The notes under the pieces are model-generated. The model had not been told where the DNA came from. It did not search any database and saw only the letters and a list, made by a program, of their open reading frames with translations. A stretch of DNA of 64,000 nucleotides from Ceratothoa steindachneri (taxonomy: Eukaryota; Arthropoda; Malacostraca; Isopoda; Cymothoidae), in NCBI GenBank assembly GCA_963969495.1, contig OZ018331.1:150534761-150598760 (forward strand), in the 5' to 3' direction. The number at the start of each line of letters is the position of its first letter. The stretch's first letter is position 1. Positions 31,590 through 44,069 of the stretch are shown here, one piece after another. The position numbers and the translations under genes are program-made.

Positions 31590-32552
31590 TTCTTCCTTTT
31601 TGCTCCAGTGGCAATTTGTCTGTTCTTTCATGGGGGACTGCAAAGAAGGCCGGCAAAATAGAATCCACTGCTCCTGATGGGAATGGCTCCATGGGGCCAA
31701 CCCCTTTAAAACGACAAGGGATTGTGGGACCTGTTAGGTTGTGCCCCCTTCAGTCCTGCATGCATGTATTTCAAACTTGCAAGGGGCCATCATGTCTGCC
31801 CCCCTTTCTTCCCCAATGGGCCCAAGACTAAAAGAGTCATTGTTTGGGAATGATGATCCCTAGATGGCAGGATCTTCTCTGGGGGCAAACTTGGGCTCAT
31901 TGTCAAACACTGAAACTGAGTCTTCCCCTGGGCAAGCTTCTCTTCAGGTGGCTCAAGCCCTTAAGAAGAGGAGGGACCTCCTCTGATCGGTTGCCTTTTG
32001 ACAGCCAAACACCCTGTCCATTTTAGAGAAGGATCTTGCTGAGGTGTCAGTCTGTCCAGCCTTGGGGCCCTATGCAAGGGTAGAGAAAAGTGGGTTCACT
32101 CCCTCCCCTTCCCTCCCAAAGAACAAGAAAGTCAAGAAGACAAAGAACACTAGGGATTCTTCTCCCTCAAGAGGTGCTTCAGAAAAATGTGTCTAGTGCT
32201 GCTTCAGCAAGTGACTAGGCCAATATCGGCACATCCGGCTCCGAGCCGCCCTCGTGCGGGGAGGCCTAAACAAAGACGACAGTAGCAAGTGCACTGAATG
32301 GAGCCTCTATTACGTTGGGGCCTCTCATTCAGAGCCTACCTGATTAGTGCCCTTTGGACACTTAATGCCTCGCTAGTGAGTGTGGCACTGCACTCTACCA
32401 TGAACTTCGTGAAAGAAGTGGTTTACGCGAGGGAACTCATGGACTACATAGAAGACATTACCTTAGAGCTGGCTGACCAATAAGCCACCATGGTCAAATG
32501 TGTGATGAGAAAACAGGGGACGGGGGAGACTCGAAACCTACTCATACACTCT
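31590..32552 (+). pseudogene. LINE-A ORF1 fragment, degenerate
   Basis: Starts near the SPAAVP-like block (TCCAGTGGCAATTTGTCTG) and the GGGGACTGCAAAGAAGGCC match. It continues through the lysine cluster and then the conserved STMNFVKEVVYARELMDY segment at about 32395-32450. It stops at CATACACTCTT, where the monomer head of the next copy begins. Not open. Confidence 0.7.
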
Positions 32553-32996
32553 TACCCCGTAAGGGGCTCGGCGATTTGCCTTCCTGACCGCCGTGCTGAC
32601 AAGACTCAACGCACCGTCCTGCCCCAGCTTAGCCTCTTCTTCTTTCCCACAGCCTGTGTTTTTACACTACTTCCTCACTTTCCGCTACAACCTCTCCCAC
32701 AACTGTCTCTGGTCGGCCTCTAATTTCACAGGGTAGATGCTGACCAGCTTCCTCTCACCCAACTATCCCGGATCGGGGCTGAGAGGGGACAACGTTCCCT
32801 CACTCCTGAGCTCTGGTCTGGGACACCTCCTCACTTCCCCTTTCTTTCTCCTTTCAATCTCTATACATTTTACGCCGTGCCCAGGGGGGAGGAGTGGCTT
32901 AAAATGGCGGCAGCTGGCTCTGCCGGCAGTCTACTGCGTGGGGGTGGGGGTTAGTGTTTGTGTCGTGTATTTAAAACAGGGTTCCCCTTCCCATTG

Positions 32997-35060
32997 ATGA
33001 AATTAAAAAACATACTCCCTTACCTTCCCCTCGACCATCGTCGGAACCGGCATCGGGCAACTCCACAGAAAAAAATGGAGGTATACCCCCCCTCCCCACC
33101 CCTGTGTTTTGGCAAGGGACCTCCCAAAATTCTTCAAACAAAGAGGAGGCTTACTCCTCTCCTTTGCCTACAGGTGTTGGGGACTCCCCCCTCACTTCCT
33201 TCTCTGGAGGTGCCCTCGGGTGCCTCCCTCTTTCCAGCGGCAGTCCCCCCTTTACATTCCAAGGGGACTGCCAAGAAAGGCAGGCGGTCCATAATTGACC
33301 GCTCTCGGTGGGAGAGGCACGATAGAGCCAACCCCCTTAGGGGGAGGAGAAAGACAGGCCCTGTCTGTGTCTTCCCTCTAAAGACCTGCGAGCTCGCACA
33401 TTGAAGGGGGTCGTCGTGCGTGCCCCTCTCTCTTCCCCGAGAAAAAGAGACGGTAGGACCTTCCATGGGGGCGAACCTGGGCTCAGTGCCAAGCACTGAA
33501 CGTGAGTGTGCCGCTGTGCAAGGTCCTCCTCAGACGGCTCGGGTCTCCAAGACTGTACAAGGAGAGGAGGGATCTCGTCTTCCGGCTGGTGCCCCTCGGA
33601 AAGAAAAGACCTTTTCTACCTCAGAGAAGGATCTTGCTGAGGTCGGTCCATCTGGCCTGGAGGCTCCTGTCGGCAGAGGGGAGAAGCGGGCTCATTCCAC
33701 GCCCTCCTCTCCTAAAAGACAAAAGACTAAGAAGACTCGGGGCTCCTCTCCTTCCACGGGGGCCGCTGCCGTTTCGGTAAGCGACCAAGCCAAGATCGGC
33801 ACGTAGGAGCACGTTGCTCCCACGTGTCGGGAGTCCCAGACAAATATAAGAACTGCGCACAGCAGAGCCTCGATTATGTCGGGGGCCCCTCATTCAGAGG
33901 CTACCTTGCTTTTCTAGCCTGCTGGCTTCAAGCGTTTCCTCGTTATTCGCTCCACTGAGGGCAGCATGTTGTCCAAGGGCAACATGATCCATCAGATTGA
34001 TAGAGAGCCTAAGGTGACGCGTTTCTCGGACTGCAGCCTTTTGGCGAATGCGTCGAATCTCTCTGAGGCGGCAGCCATGATTAGTGCCTTTCGGCACTTG
34101 ATGGCACGCCTGTGAGTGTGACGCCGCACTCTACCATGAACTTTGTGAAAGGAGTAGCTTATGCGAGGGAACTCGTTGACTACTGCATTGAGGACAGCAC
34201 CCTAGAGCTGGCCGACCATGGGGCGGTCAATGTCGAGCATGTGATGAGAAAAGAGGGAAGGGGCTCGAGACCCACCCATACACTTTTCGTCACGGTCGAG
34301 TGTGACAAGCTCCCTGAGTTGGTGCGTGCCGGTTGGTATCGGTACCGCGTGAAAGCATTCGTGCCACTGCCGCGTAGGTGCTATTACTGTCACCACTTCA
34401 GCCATGTTAATCGCTCGTGTAGACGCGCAAAGTTGTGGTTACCCGAAATCTGTGTAAGTTGCTCCAAGGCCGCACACGATAAATCCAAATCGTGCGTTAC
34501 CAAGTGTGTCAATTGCGGAGAGCCGCACCCCGCTTCTTCGAACCAATGTGGTGCGTTTGTGCTTAAGGAAATCCTGACCGTTCAGGCTCAGTATCGTCTC
34601 TGATTTTGCGGGGCTAAGGACTTGGTCCTGGCGCTGCCCGGGACGTCCTATGCCTCAATGTTGAGAAAGATACCCTCTGCTCCTGGCCCCCTCCACGCCT
34701 ACGAGCACGGTCGTTTCTGCGCCCATTCAGAACCCTTCTGAGGGGCCTACCCATCCCGGGCGCTGCCCTGGTAGAGCTGGCGGCACAAAGGGTTCACACC
34801 CAGCTGCGGCTAAAACCAAGGCTCCCCCCCCCTTCCCCCAGCGTGACCGTTTCCCGTAAGGCGAAACGGTTGCGCACCTCCACCGAGTCGTTAGACTCAC
34901 AGGAGGCAACACCCCTCAAGTTGGTCATGAGGTCATCTTCCGTGGTTCCAAAAGCTGCTCCCGGAAACGAGGACAGCACTAAAGGAGCTTCGGCTCCTGC
35001 GGAGACGCTGGATCCTCCAAAGAGGGACCCCCCTCCCCCCTCCGCGCTCGTCTAAGGTTT
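32997..35060 (+). pseudogene. LINE-A copy 4 ORF1 remnant
   Basis: The original start codon region reads TTCCCATTGATGAA, so the ATG has shifted. Frames change several times (open pieces 32958-33404, 33420-33806, 34112-34603 and 34843-35055). The piece 34112-34603 encodes an undamaged central domain with all three zinc knuckles (CYYCHHFSHVNRSC, CVSCSKAAHDKSKSC, CVNCGEPHPASSNQC). Confidence 0.8.
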
Positions 35061-35189
35061 CGAGGTGGAGGGAAGAAAAGAGTCGCATGGCGAGTCCAAC
35101 CTCCCCCGATAAGTCCCCGAATGCGACAGCCATTGTCCGGCCCACAACGCCAGGAGTACTGCCTCCGGGAAGCCGCCTCATCTCCTCCG

Positions 35190-37240
35190 AGCTAGGCCTG
35201 GAGGGCATTTTCCTTCAATGGAATTGCCGTGGACCCCGGGCCAACCGGGAGGAACCGCGGAGGCTCGTCTCGTCCCCGTTGCCCGTTAGGTATCCTTTTG
35301 CAAGATACCATGCTAGTCGCGTGCTCATTGCCCACTCTCCCGGGCTATAATAGTTTTGCCACCCCACCACCATGGGATGGGAACCGGGCAGGGGATGCGC
35401 CATTTACACCCGGCATGATGTCTCTGTTCTTCTTTTCACTTTAGATCCCTTCTTTCAGGCAGTGGCTGTGCAGCTGCGCCTGGATAGGAGGTATACTGTT
35501 ATTTCCTTGTACATTCCACCCTTAGCCGACTTTGACACGGGGAGACTTCCGCCGCTCCGTGGCACGGTTGCCAAGGCACTTTCTCTTGCTTGGAGATCTG
35601 AACGGAAGACACGCCCTCTGGGGAGACTACTCGATTAATCTCCGCGGTCAAGTGCTTGCCGACCTGATCGACGAGCTTGAGATGGGTGTCCTAAATGTGG
35701 ATGAGTTTACGCATCACTCACTGTCCGAGAACCGCTTCATTTTCTTGCCTTGACCTATCTTTGTGCTCTTCGGATGCACAGCCTGCATTTCAGGAAATGA
35801 CTGAATTCTCTATCTCAGTCGAGGAGTTTAGGTCGGTAGATGAGGCCGTTGAGTTCTTCTCCGGCAACCTCATCGCCGCGTGCCTGACTACTATTCCTAG
35901 AACGTCTGGCCGTTTTGCACGCCAACCACTCCCATGGTGGTCGGCCGAGTGTGAGACGGCCCTCAAACAGAAGCGTTATGCTTACATACGCTATAAGCGC
36001 CGCCCGAACGATTTCACTGTCGCTGAATTTCGTCGGGCTAGGGCTAGGTTCCGGTATATTTCGAAACACACCCGCCGCTCTTCTTGGCGGGTAAACGTGT
36101 TTTCACTTAACGGGAAGACCCCTTTAGCAGAGGTGTGGAAGCGAGTCAAAAGAATTCGGGTCAAGTTCTCGCAGGACCCCCTTCCCGTTCTCCAGGAGAA
36201 TGGGACCGCAATCTCGGACCCCGTGTCCGTGGCGGAATCCTTCGCGACCGCTTTTTCCGCATTCTCTAGCCGGGATGCTGCTCCGCCAGCATTCAATGCG
36301 CGTTGTGATGTCGCGGAAAGCCGCCGACCAGACTTTACTCCAGAAGACTTTATCCTCCCAGATTCCTGGCTACTGTGCTCGCGTTTCCAAACCGGGAGAG
36401 ATCACTCTACCATAGCCGGTTTCCGCCCAATCTCTATAACCTCCTGTGTGTGCAAGTTGATGGAGAAATTGGTAAATGTTAGATTAGCCTTTTTTTCTGG
36501 TCAGCGGAGGCCATCTGTCTTCTCCACAGTGCGGCTTCTACAAGTTCCACTCTACGTCGGAAGCTCTGCTCCGACTGGAAAATGCCGTCTGCGAGGCCTT
36601 CCTTCGTAGACAGCACTACGCCACGATGTTTTTCGTTCTGGAGAAGGACTATGATACCGCATGGCGATAAGGTATCGTGGAGACTCCACATGATTAGAGC
36701 GAATGGACGAATCTCAATCTTTATATCTTTATTTTTGCGAGATAGTCGATTCCGCGTACGAATGGGGGGAGCCCTCTCCGCCAATAGAGCAGGATGACGG
36801 TGTCCCGCAGGGAAGTGTCCTCAGTGTCGCACTTTGCCCTGAGCATCAACGGCATCCCCTTACTTCTACTGGAAGATGTTCTCGCTACGCTCTACATGGA
36901 CCACCTTTTGACCTCTTTTGGCGCGGCCCAGATGCCAACTCTGGAGCGTCGACTCCAACGGGCATTGAATCGCGTCTCTCGCTATGCCGAAGCTCACTGG
37001 CTTCGATTTTCCTTGGCCAAGACTAAGGTGGTGCACTTCTGCCGCCATTCACGGCTCCATCCAGACCCAGACTTGTTTTTAAATGGGGTGCTCCTGGAAG
37101 TGGTGAACTTAAAGTTGCATGCCATTGTTGCCACGACCCCTTCCCGTGGGCCGACCCCCCAATGTCATTATGGCTTCAGGTCGCTTTCTGTCGTCTTCGT
37201 ATTGGGGACAATAACGGGACGCACCGCCATTTGATGGAGC
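35190..37240 (+). pseudogene. LINE-A copy 4 ORF2 remnant
   Basis: The endonuclease start (GLEGIFLQWNCRG) is followed by stops. The middle, 35695-36609, is open for 304 codons but with an internal deletion that joins the end of the endonuclease (CSSDAQ) to FQEMTEFSISVEE, and loss of most of the RT fingers. YVDD is altered to YMDH (36891-36902). Sequence from the RT thumb onward jumps to a C-terminal scrap at about 37170-37330, so RNase H is missing. Confidence 0.8.
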
Positions 37241-37621
37241 GCACGACTGCGTTGTACCCCAGACTGTTCGGCATATTCTTGTTAAATATCCCAGTTTGGG
37301 TGATCTCCCCGCACCTTACCTGTACCGGTATCGGGACGAGTAGGCTCGCTACCACTTGTTCTGACTTTTTAGAGGCTGATCGCCTCCATTTTATTTTACT
37401 CTCTTTGGTGTTGGTCGCAGGTTTTTGTGCCCGGGGAAGGCGGTCCTCCCCTCGAGCCGGAGCGTACTTGCTGCTTGTTTTTTGGGGTGGGGGTGGGGGG
37501 ACTTTTAAAGTAGACTAGGACTAGGCTGAAATTTTAATTATGGCCTTTGAATTTAGTCGCCAGATGGGCGCGTAAAAAAAAAATCGAGGAAATAAATCGA
37601 ATATTCATTTCCCTTCTGCAG

Positions 37622-37758
37622 GTCAATACCAGTGTCTTGTCCAGTTGTCAACGGCCCCCGTGGCAGTGTGCTACGGAACGGGACCGACGATGAAAGAAGC
37701 GCAGGCCCAAGCCGCACTCAATGCCCTTGAGTATCTTAAAATTATGACCAAAACATAA
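37622..37758 (+). CDS. loqs: Loquacious/TARBP2-like protein, last coding exon with stop codon
   Basis: The exon starts after CCCTTCTGCAG and completes the glycine codon split by the previous intron (phase 1). It encodes the second half of the third dsRBD, with the strand QYQCLVQLST, the loop VCYGTGPT and the C-terminal helix AQAQAALNALEYLKIM, then stops at TAA (37756-37758). The family's proteins end in nearly the same LEYLKIM motif, so the C terminus is complete. Together with the previous exon the domain is about 80 residues, a normal length. The acceptor lies only about 46 bases after the 3' end of a LINE-A copy, which is unusual. No canonical AATAAA signal is evident close to the stop, so the 3' UTR end is not defined. 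Confidence 0.92.
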
Positions 37759-39769
37759 AAAATGATACGTCAGACGTATCCATTTATTGAGGTGGGGCTG
37801 TTGGGGCATATTTCAAATCGTAAATCATTTAATTTATAGACTGGCTGTTTGGTATAGCAGTATCCCTTTATTTTGCAACAGTTGCCTGGGTTATTTCTAG
37901 TCGATTGGAGCTACGCTGCAGCCAGGGATACTGCACCAAGGTCAAGTCGAGATCAGCTTAATCATATTTACTTTTATTACTATTATGACAAAACCCGTGG
38001 TTGGAAATTGTCCAAAAAATAATCACATTTCATAATTTAAATTCGCTCATACGTTTGTAAGGGCATTTACATCTACAGCAACTATAATTTCGCCTTTGAG
38101 CGTAATTTAATAGGAAATGTTTTTTTTGTTATTTTTTTTTTTTATCCAATATCATTACAAAATTTTTGAGATTGCAGCTGGGCTTTTTGTCATTTATTCC
38201 TATTGTGCATTAGTGTTTTGGCATGAGACTTAGATTAGACACTGAACTCTGCAGAAAGAAAACTATGGGAAATTACTTAATTTATACAAAAACGAAAATA
38301 CTTGTCATGTTTCATGTGTAATTATGCATGTTTACTATCTGTAGAGATCTCTAATCTAAGATTATAGCAGAGGCATCTGCTATACTTTGCATAAAACTAG
38401 TAGAATGTTTGGAAAACGCACAATGTTTGGTCCAAGAGAAGCACTAACCTATATAAATCAGTGTCATAGTTAGCATCATTTATGGATGCACTATTATCTT
38501 GTGGTCATAGATCATAGCTCTTGGGGATGGAACTTCTCAAATAGCTATCCATGGATGACTACATATTACATATGGAACATTTTATCTTGACTCAAAATAG
38601 ATGGCAGCGTTTCATGGATGGAACATTGTGAGTTATTCCATATTTTATGGTCGTGTAGTTTGGAGTTTTTCCCTTCGTGAAGTATAGAGCTGCTTAGATG
38701 GTCTGAACGGTATTTATGTTGTGAGACTCCGTTTAAGTGAAGGATTGCTCTATTGAGTCGTTTGAAATACCGATGGGAGGCGTGTGACATAACCGTGGGT
38801 GTATTGAAGGATAGGTTCTATCTTTGTTGGTATTTGCTGCTGATGACTAGTATTGAGGTCAAGATGGATGTTAGGTGTGCGAAGGGTAGATGAGTGAGGA
38901 ACGAGTGGATGTGGTATTTTTATTTATGGTCTGGACAAGGTTGTGGCTGTGTTCTGAAGTGGTATACGCTTTTAATTTGTCAAAAGAATATACGAGAGCG
39001 AGTGCTAGAGTGTATGGAAGACCTTGTAAGAGGTAGATTGATCGAGTCTTATGGAGAGAAAAGTGTTGGTCAGAGGACAAGTAGAGACCTTGATGGTGTG
39101 CATGGAGTCGGTAAGGCAAGGCGTGCTTGGGGCTTTCTGCCCCAGGGTGAAGCGTGACCTAACGAGATGAAAAAACACATAACATCCTTCGCTATGGAGT
39201 GCTAATTTAAGGGGGATGGGGTGATGGCTGCCCTTGCGGGTAGTTTCTTTCCAGTGGCGTTCCTGCCTCCCGATTTGCTAAAAAAAAAAAATGGATTAGA
39301 ATGGAATTGCATCTCTCTAAGTCGAAGTTTCACTCATATCTGAATGTTATAATAAGTCGAATCTAAGCAACTCTATTCTCTCCTACATTTAGTATTAAGA
39401 ATGTAAATGTTCTTCAACATTCATTAATTAAATGCAAAGTATAGACTTAAGATGAGTTTCGCAAATTATTTCATTGTATGAAATTGTAAAACCGGTTTTT
39501 TGTTGTTTTTTTAAGAATGTTCCCTTTTTTTATTAAGTTTTGAAAATACGGAATTAACTATACATCCAATCCGTATGTGAATCTGGTCATTGTTGTAAGA
39601 ATTGGGCATTGATCTTTATGCATTATGCTTTATTCCATTTTTATAATTTTAAACCGAAAGTCCTGATTTACGATATTTCAAATGGTACACTTACACGTAA
39701 TTTTTAGATTTTAATAATGAATAACCCTCGTTTGTATTTATGCCTTTCTTTTCTCAATTTGAAGCCGTT
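37759..39769. other. DNA downstream of loqs, no gene recognised
   Basis: Probably contains the loqs 3' UTR. Just after the stop codon is a perfect palindromic pair, GATACGTC (37764-37771) and GACGTATC (37773-37780). The rest is AT-rich with no repeat or coding signature that I recognise. Confidence 0.45.
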
Positions 39770-42300
39770 AAAGCCTAGCGCTTTGAGGCCCTATTGACGC
39801 CGCTGATAGCGTCCCACTTAGCCAGACTGGTTAATGTGAAGTGGTCAGAAGACGAGGGATGTCGAATATCGTATGGCGTCGACTCAATAGATGTTCAGTC
39901 ACGGTCGGAATTGAATACGCCAAAGCTGTCATGCCCTGTGTTGAGCGAGAGGTCAAAGGTGCTCAGAAAGGACCCCATAGCCGCACAGTCATGGGTGTTC
40001 AGGGAATGCACCTCGTCCAGAAAGTTTGTGTGATGAACTAATAATGTGGAAGATTTATTAAAGAAAGTGTTTGGCAGTCGGGGCGGGGGGGTGCTCAATT
40101 AACGGAAGTCTAATTGCATATAGGAAGACAAAAAATTCTTTACCGAGAAGAAAGAACCATCGACCAGGATTAAACCAGTATTCTGAGTTAGGGTAGGTTG
40201 AAAGAAAAGGGGAAAAGCGGCGACGATAGATTAAGTAGACGAAAATTAACCCCAACGTGGACGAGTACCCAGAAGTTGACAAGTTATTGTGTGGTCGAAA
40301 GAGCATTCGGATCAGAAGAGTGGGACTGCCAAAAGGGTGCTAGGAATCTGTGAAAAAGGTTTCGGTTGGAGTAGACATAGCATGGAGGGCCTTCTGGATG
40401 GTGTGCAGCTCTGTTGAGTACGGTGAACAACATGGGGAATGTTGCGCATCGTTGAGATCTCTGCGAAAGAAATATGATAAGAGAGATGGATACTAAAGTA
40501 GGGCTTTTTAGTTTCTACCAACTTGAGACGGGGATTGGTTGAAGCACAAAACAGTTGTTGTCTACCCCGAAGCTGTCTGGACGAACAGCCTCGAGCTCCT
40601 GAAGAAGGCCATGGTTGCCACCGGTCGCTCCCACAAACTCCAGTAAGCGTTTGGTTGTGTTTTATGGTGTGAGTGGATCTGTGATAACCTGGACAGATGT
40701 CCACGATGGAGTCATTGTACCGTACCGGGAAGTGCAAGCGAACGGCTTAAAAGCCTCGCTTACACGATTCTTTGGCTCAGGATGGCAGTCGATTCGCCGC
40801 TCGCCAACAGTGACGCAGGAAGCCGTTAGCAACTCTACTCACGCTCCTTTAGTTTTTCATCGCTCCCTTTGCCTACACCCCTCGTATCTAAATCATCCAG
40901 CCTTTTCTGCTAGCTCTGGAAGGCTAGTTGGTGCTCACATCTCAGTCTGGTCAGGTGCATTTGGTCCTCACGATGTGAGGTGACCTCATATAAGTGCGTG
41001 TGTGTGTCCTGGAGCACCGAAGTCTACGTCTGTGGGAAACTCCTCCCACACTGCCAGAAAACAAACATGCAGTGGCACACAAGGAGCCACCACTCAACCA
41101 GAGATGTGCAACCGAGAAGATTGCTTATATGCTCACCGAAATGGACGCCGCCAGGGGGGCACAAGTACCCGGAAGTGGCCTTGGTCACCCGAGCGACACC
41201 ACAACAAGAAAATTAATATGGCCCACTTCAAGAATATAATATAACGATCACAAATTTTAACGTAGAAGGAAATATAGAATTAATAATGGAAATATAATAG
41301 GCGACGCCCATCGAGACGGGGCTGCTGCTTTTTCCTCAGAGCGGGATAGACTTTTACCAGCCCCACTTCCTTTATATTATAATTTAGTGGGTATTTAATT
41401 ATTTCCGCTTGCGACCTCGAGACGGCAGCACTTCTTTAGCGCCGTAGTCCATCGGGGCCGTGTCATCCGTGAACTTAAGAGGTCACTCGGCACATGTTAA
41501 CGCACTAAGTGTGGAAGATGAGCCCTCCCCTGCCCACTATAGTGTCTTCCAATATAGACTGGTGGAGTAAAAATTCTAACCATAGTTCCCAGAAACTTCG
41601 TTTCTAGTCCTCGCATTATTAGATCTTTCTAGTTCAAACTTGGTCCCTCAGGGCAGTCTCGCTGAAAGCGATGGCCCGCCTAATTCTAGTAACGTTGACT
41701 GGGCTCTAGTACACGGCGACTGTCGGATCAAAGACTTTACCCCGTGGGATCGGAGGTCGGGAGCAGAAGTCATCTGCTCCTGAGGTGCGATGCAACAAGT
41801 AGTCCGCATACGTCGACCAGTTCCCAAGTGAGGTGGCTCCTTATCTGGACTATCACTGGTTCCTTGTCCTCCGCGCAGATTACGCCTTCCGTCTCCAGAG
41901 TGGATGTTTTTGAAGTTAGTGAAGATTTTTGATAAGCGTTGCGACGAGCCATGTCGTATGTGGTCTAGTAATGGCGGTAACCTTGTTTAGTTGTCCTCTC
42001 GCGTCCGGCATGATAGTCTCAACTCGTCTCTATTCCCTCCCCATATCCTACCAGCCACCTTCAATTCTGTGAGTGTGATATGCTCTAGACTTCTAGCTCA
42101 AAAGACTGCAATCGAAGTTTACATGGCAGCGATTATCGATTTTCAGAGGAAAGGTCAATGGTGTCCGAATTAATATGGCTACGATATCCATTACTTTTGA
42201 CGGGAAGCTGTGGTGGGATTTTAAGTGGGTGACCATCTAGTTATAGGTTACTAGTGTGGAAGTTGGGAATTCCTACTTATCAAACATTTGCTGGTCCTGG
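39770..42300. other. GC-richer region without an assigned gene
   Basis: Base composition is visibly richer in G and C than the flanks. Several frames stay open for 60-140 codons on both strands (for example 40312-40737 minus and 40615-40983 plus), without a family I recognise and without stable agreement of start, length and splice sites. A short block at 41635-41700 (TGGTCCCTCAGGGCAGTC) weakly resembles 8855-8925 in the LINE-A-like copy. It may be an old repetitive element. Confidence 0.35.
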
Positions 42301-43677
42301 TGTCAGGGATGAGGTTAACAGTCGAGTTAACGTTACCGGCAGACTTAATCTGACTGATTTCTTTGGCTAGCGGTATGATTCTAACTTCAATGTATTCCGT
42401 GGCTGGATAAATCGACGATCAAACTTTCTTGCTTTTATTCCTCCTCCTTTTTTTAACGACATTTTCAACATTATCTTTACATCCACAATTCACACCCATT
42501 TCGATTTTCATAGCTCCTAAAGTAATTGGTTACTTTTGACATTTTCATACAGATCGTGTCTATTTTTATTTATATAATTCTTAAAATACCACAGAATACA
42601 AGTTTCACAATGGTATCGTTATGTTAAAATATAACTATAGGTACACGTATATATTTTTGTATTCACAAAGGCCACTAGTTAGCGGCGGATCAGACAGAAA
42701 ATCGCCATGCACTAATAATTTTGTTTCAGAATAAAGATATATACAAGTATCTTATCTTTGCATGTTTCCCACTTTTATTTCAATTCCAAGATAAAAAATT
42801 AACGGATTTGTACAATAATTTATCGTCTATTGTGTTGAGAATAAATTTGTTACCGCTACAATTTTCTCGGATACCTATCTAATTAATACAAGGATAACTA
42901 AATATCAAGCCAGATAACTACATAGAGAAAAGAACAGTTAAATTAGTCTTTTCACCGATATTTACTGCTTGCGAACCGCTCCTGAGTAGAGTTTTCATTC
43001 TGAATCCTCAACTGCGTCTTTCTCCTCCATCTTTACCCATATTTTTCTGCGGAACGGGCAATATATGCATAAATACAAGAAAACGAAAGATAAACGCATG
43101 AATGCTTTAAGTAACCAATAGTAACTAAAAAGACATGGAAAACGGTAATTAGAAGCAACAGATGAATATCTACAAAATACATATAGAGACATAATTTTTT
43201 TTTTAATAAGTACATGAATTAGAACTGACGTACCTGAAAAATGGTACACCCATGCGAAAACTAGAAGAAAAGAATTAGAAGTCATCAGAAAAGAAGAATA
43301 GCCACTCTCCTGGCAATTATATACACACACACACCCACATCCCCCCTCCCCTTAAAAAACCCAAGTCTCATGCTATCTATCTATCCCCTTTACTTATCTA
43401 CCTTACACCTCGCTGTTTTGTGCATTTTTGAGGCCTAAATACACTAGTTACCCCTAGAATCGAGGAATATAATAAAATAAAACGGAATAAGTTAAAATTA
43501 AATTGTTGACATTTTATCATCAGAGAATAAATAGTTAATAGAGTGCACGGCTGTTATTACAATATAACATTGCAGTTATAGACCAGTCAGCCTAACATCT
43601 ATAATCTGAAGACGAAGCGCCAAAAGAAGAACAACAACAATCGAATATATCCCCAAGGAAAAATCCCGAAAAGCTAA
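42301..43677. other. AT-rich DNA, nothing recognised
   Basis: No gene or RNA signature. A short (AC)n-like stretch (ACACACACACCCAC) lies at about 43323. Confidence 0.45.
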
Positions 43678-44069
43678 GGAAAAAAGAGAACTAACGAAAC
43701 GGAAGAAGAAACCACTACTACTGAGGAAGAGTTCGAAAGAGAAGAAGTAACGGAATACAAAAGTCCAAACAAAAAGGATAGACATAGACAAAAGAACATT
43801 GAAGAAGTAGAACGCCCGAAGTACCGGGGGGGATGGGGCTTCACGGAGGAGAAGTACATCTTGGAGGGAGGATGTTTCTACGACGACAGGGACCTGAACT
43901 TCAAGATCCTCGGGACACCCACGCGCAAACTACCAGGCAAGACTGCGCCAAGGAATCGGTGATGGGAAGTTTAAGTGGATCTTCGATGGACCCTACTCAC
44001 CATGGAAGATCGAAGGAACGCTGACGGACAACATGTTCTATCTACATTCCGGATTCGTGCTTCCGTGTG
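43678..44069 (+). pseudogene. Unrecognised protein-like segment ending at a possible splice donor
   Basis: Frame 1 is open from 43678 to 43962 and reads as an acidic, threonine-rich stretch (TEEETTTTEEEFEREEVTEY), a basic stretch (KKDRHRQKN) and then a folded-looking part with WGFTEEKYILEGGCFYDD. After a frame change at about 43955 it continues as KWIFDGPYSPWKIEGTL and FYLHSGFVLPC, then meets GTGAGT at 44070. No ATG starts the frame, so it would be an internal exon or a broken retroelement ORF. I do not recognise the family. The composition differs from the AT-rich surroundings. Confidence 0.3.

Larger units (their letters stand above)
32553..37575 (+). mobile_element. LINE-A copy 4, broken, ends next to the last loqs exon
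   Basis: The monomer (head CCCCGTAAGGGGCTCGG at 32555) is followed by the leader, ORF1 (about 32997-35060), ORF2 (about 35190-37240), a GC-rich hairpin near 37420-37465, and degenerate terminal hairpins (AGACTAGGACTAGGCT; TTAGTCGCCAGATGGG) ending in a short A run. About 46 bases separate it from the final loqs exon. Confidence 0.88.
30982..37621 (+). other. loqs last intron with a broken LINE-A copy
   Basis: The intron runs from GTAAGC to CCCTTCTGCAG (phase 1). It holds a dispersed repeat, a degenerate ORF1 piece and the sense LINE-A copy 32553-37575. The LINE 3' end leaves about 46 bases for the branch point, pyrimidine tract and acceptor. Confidence 0.85.

Noticed and set aside
40312..40983. 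A host gene on either strand
   Set aside because: Overlapping frames on both strands are about equally long, none has a recognised motif, and splice sites do not support one model.
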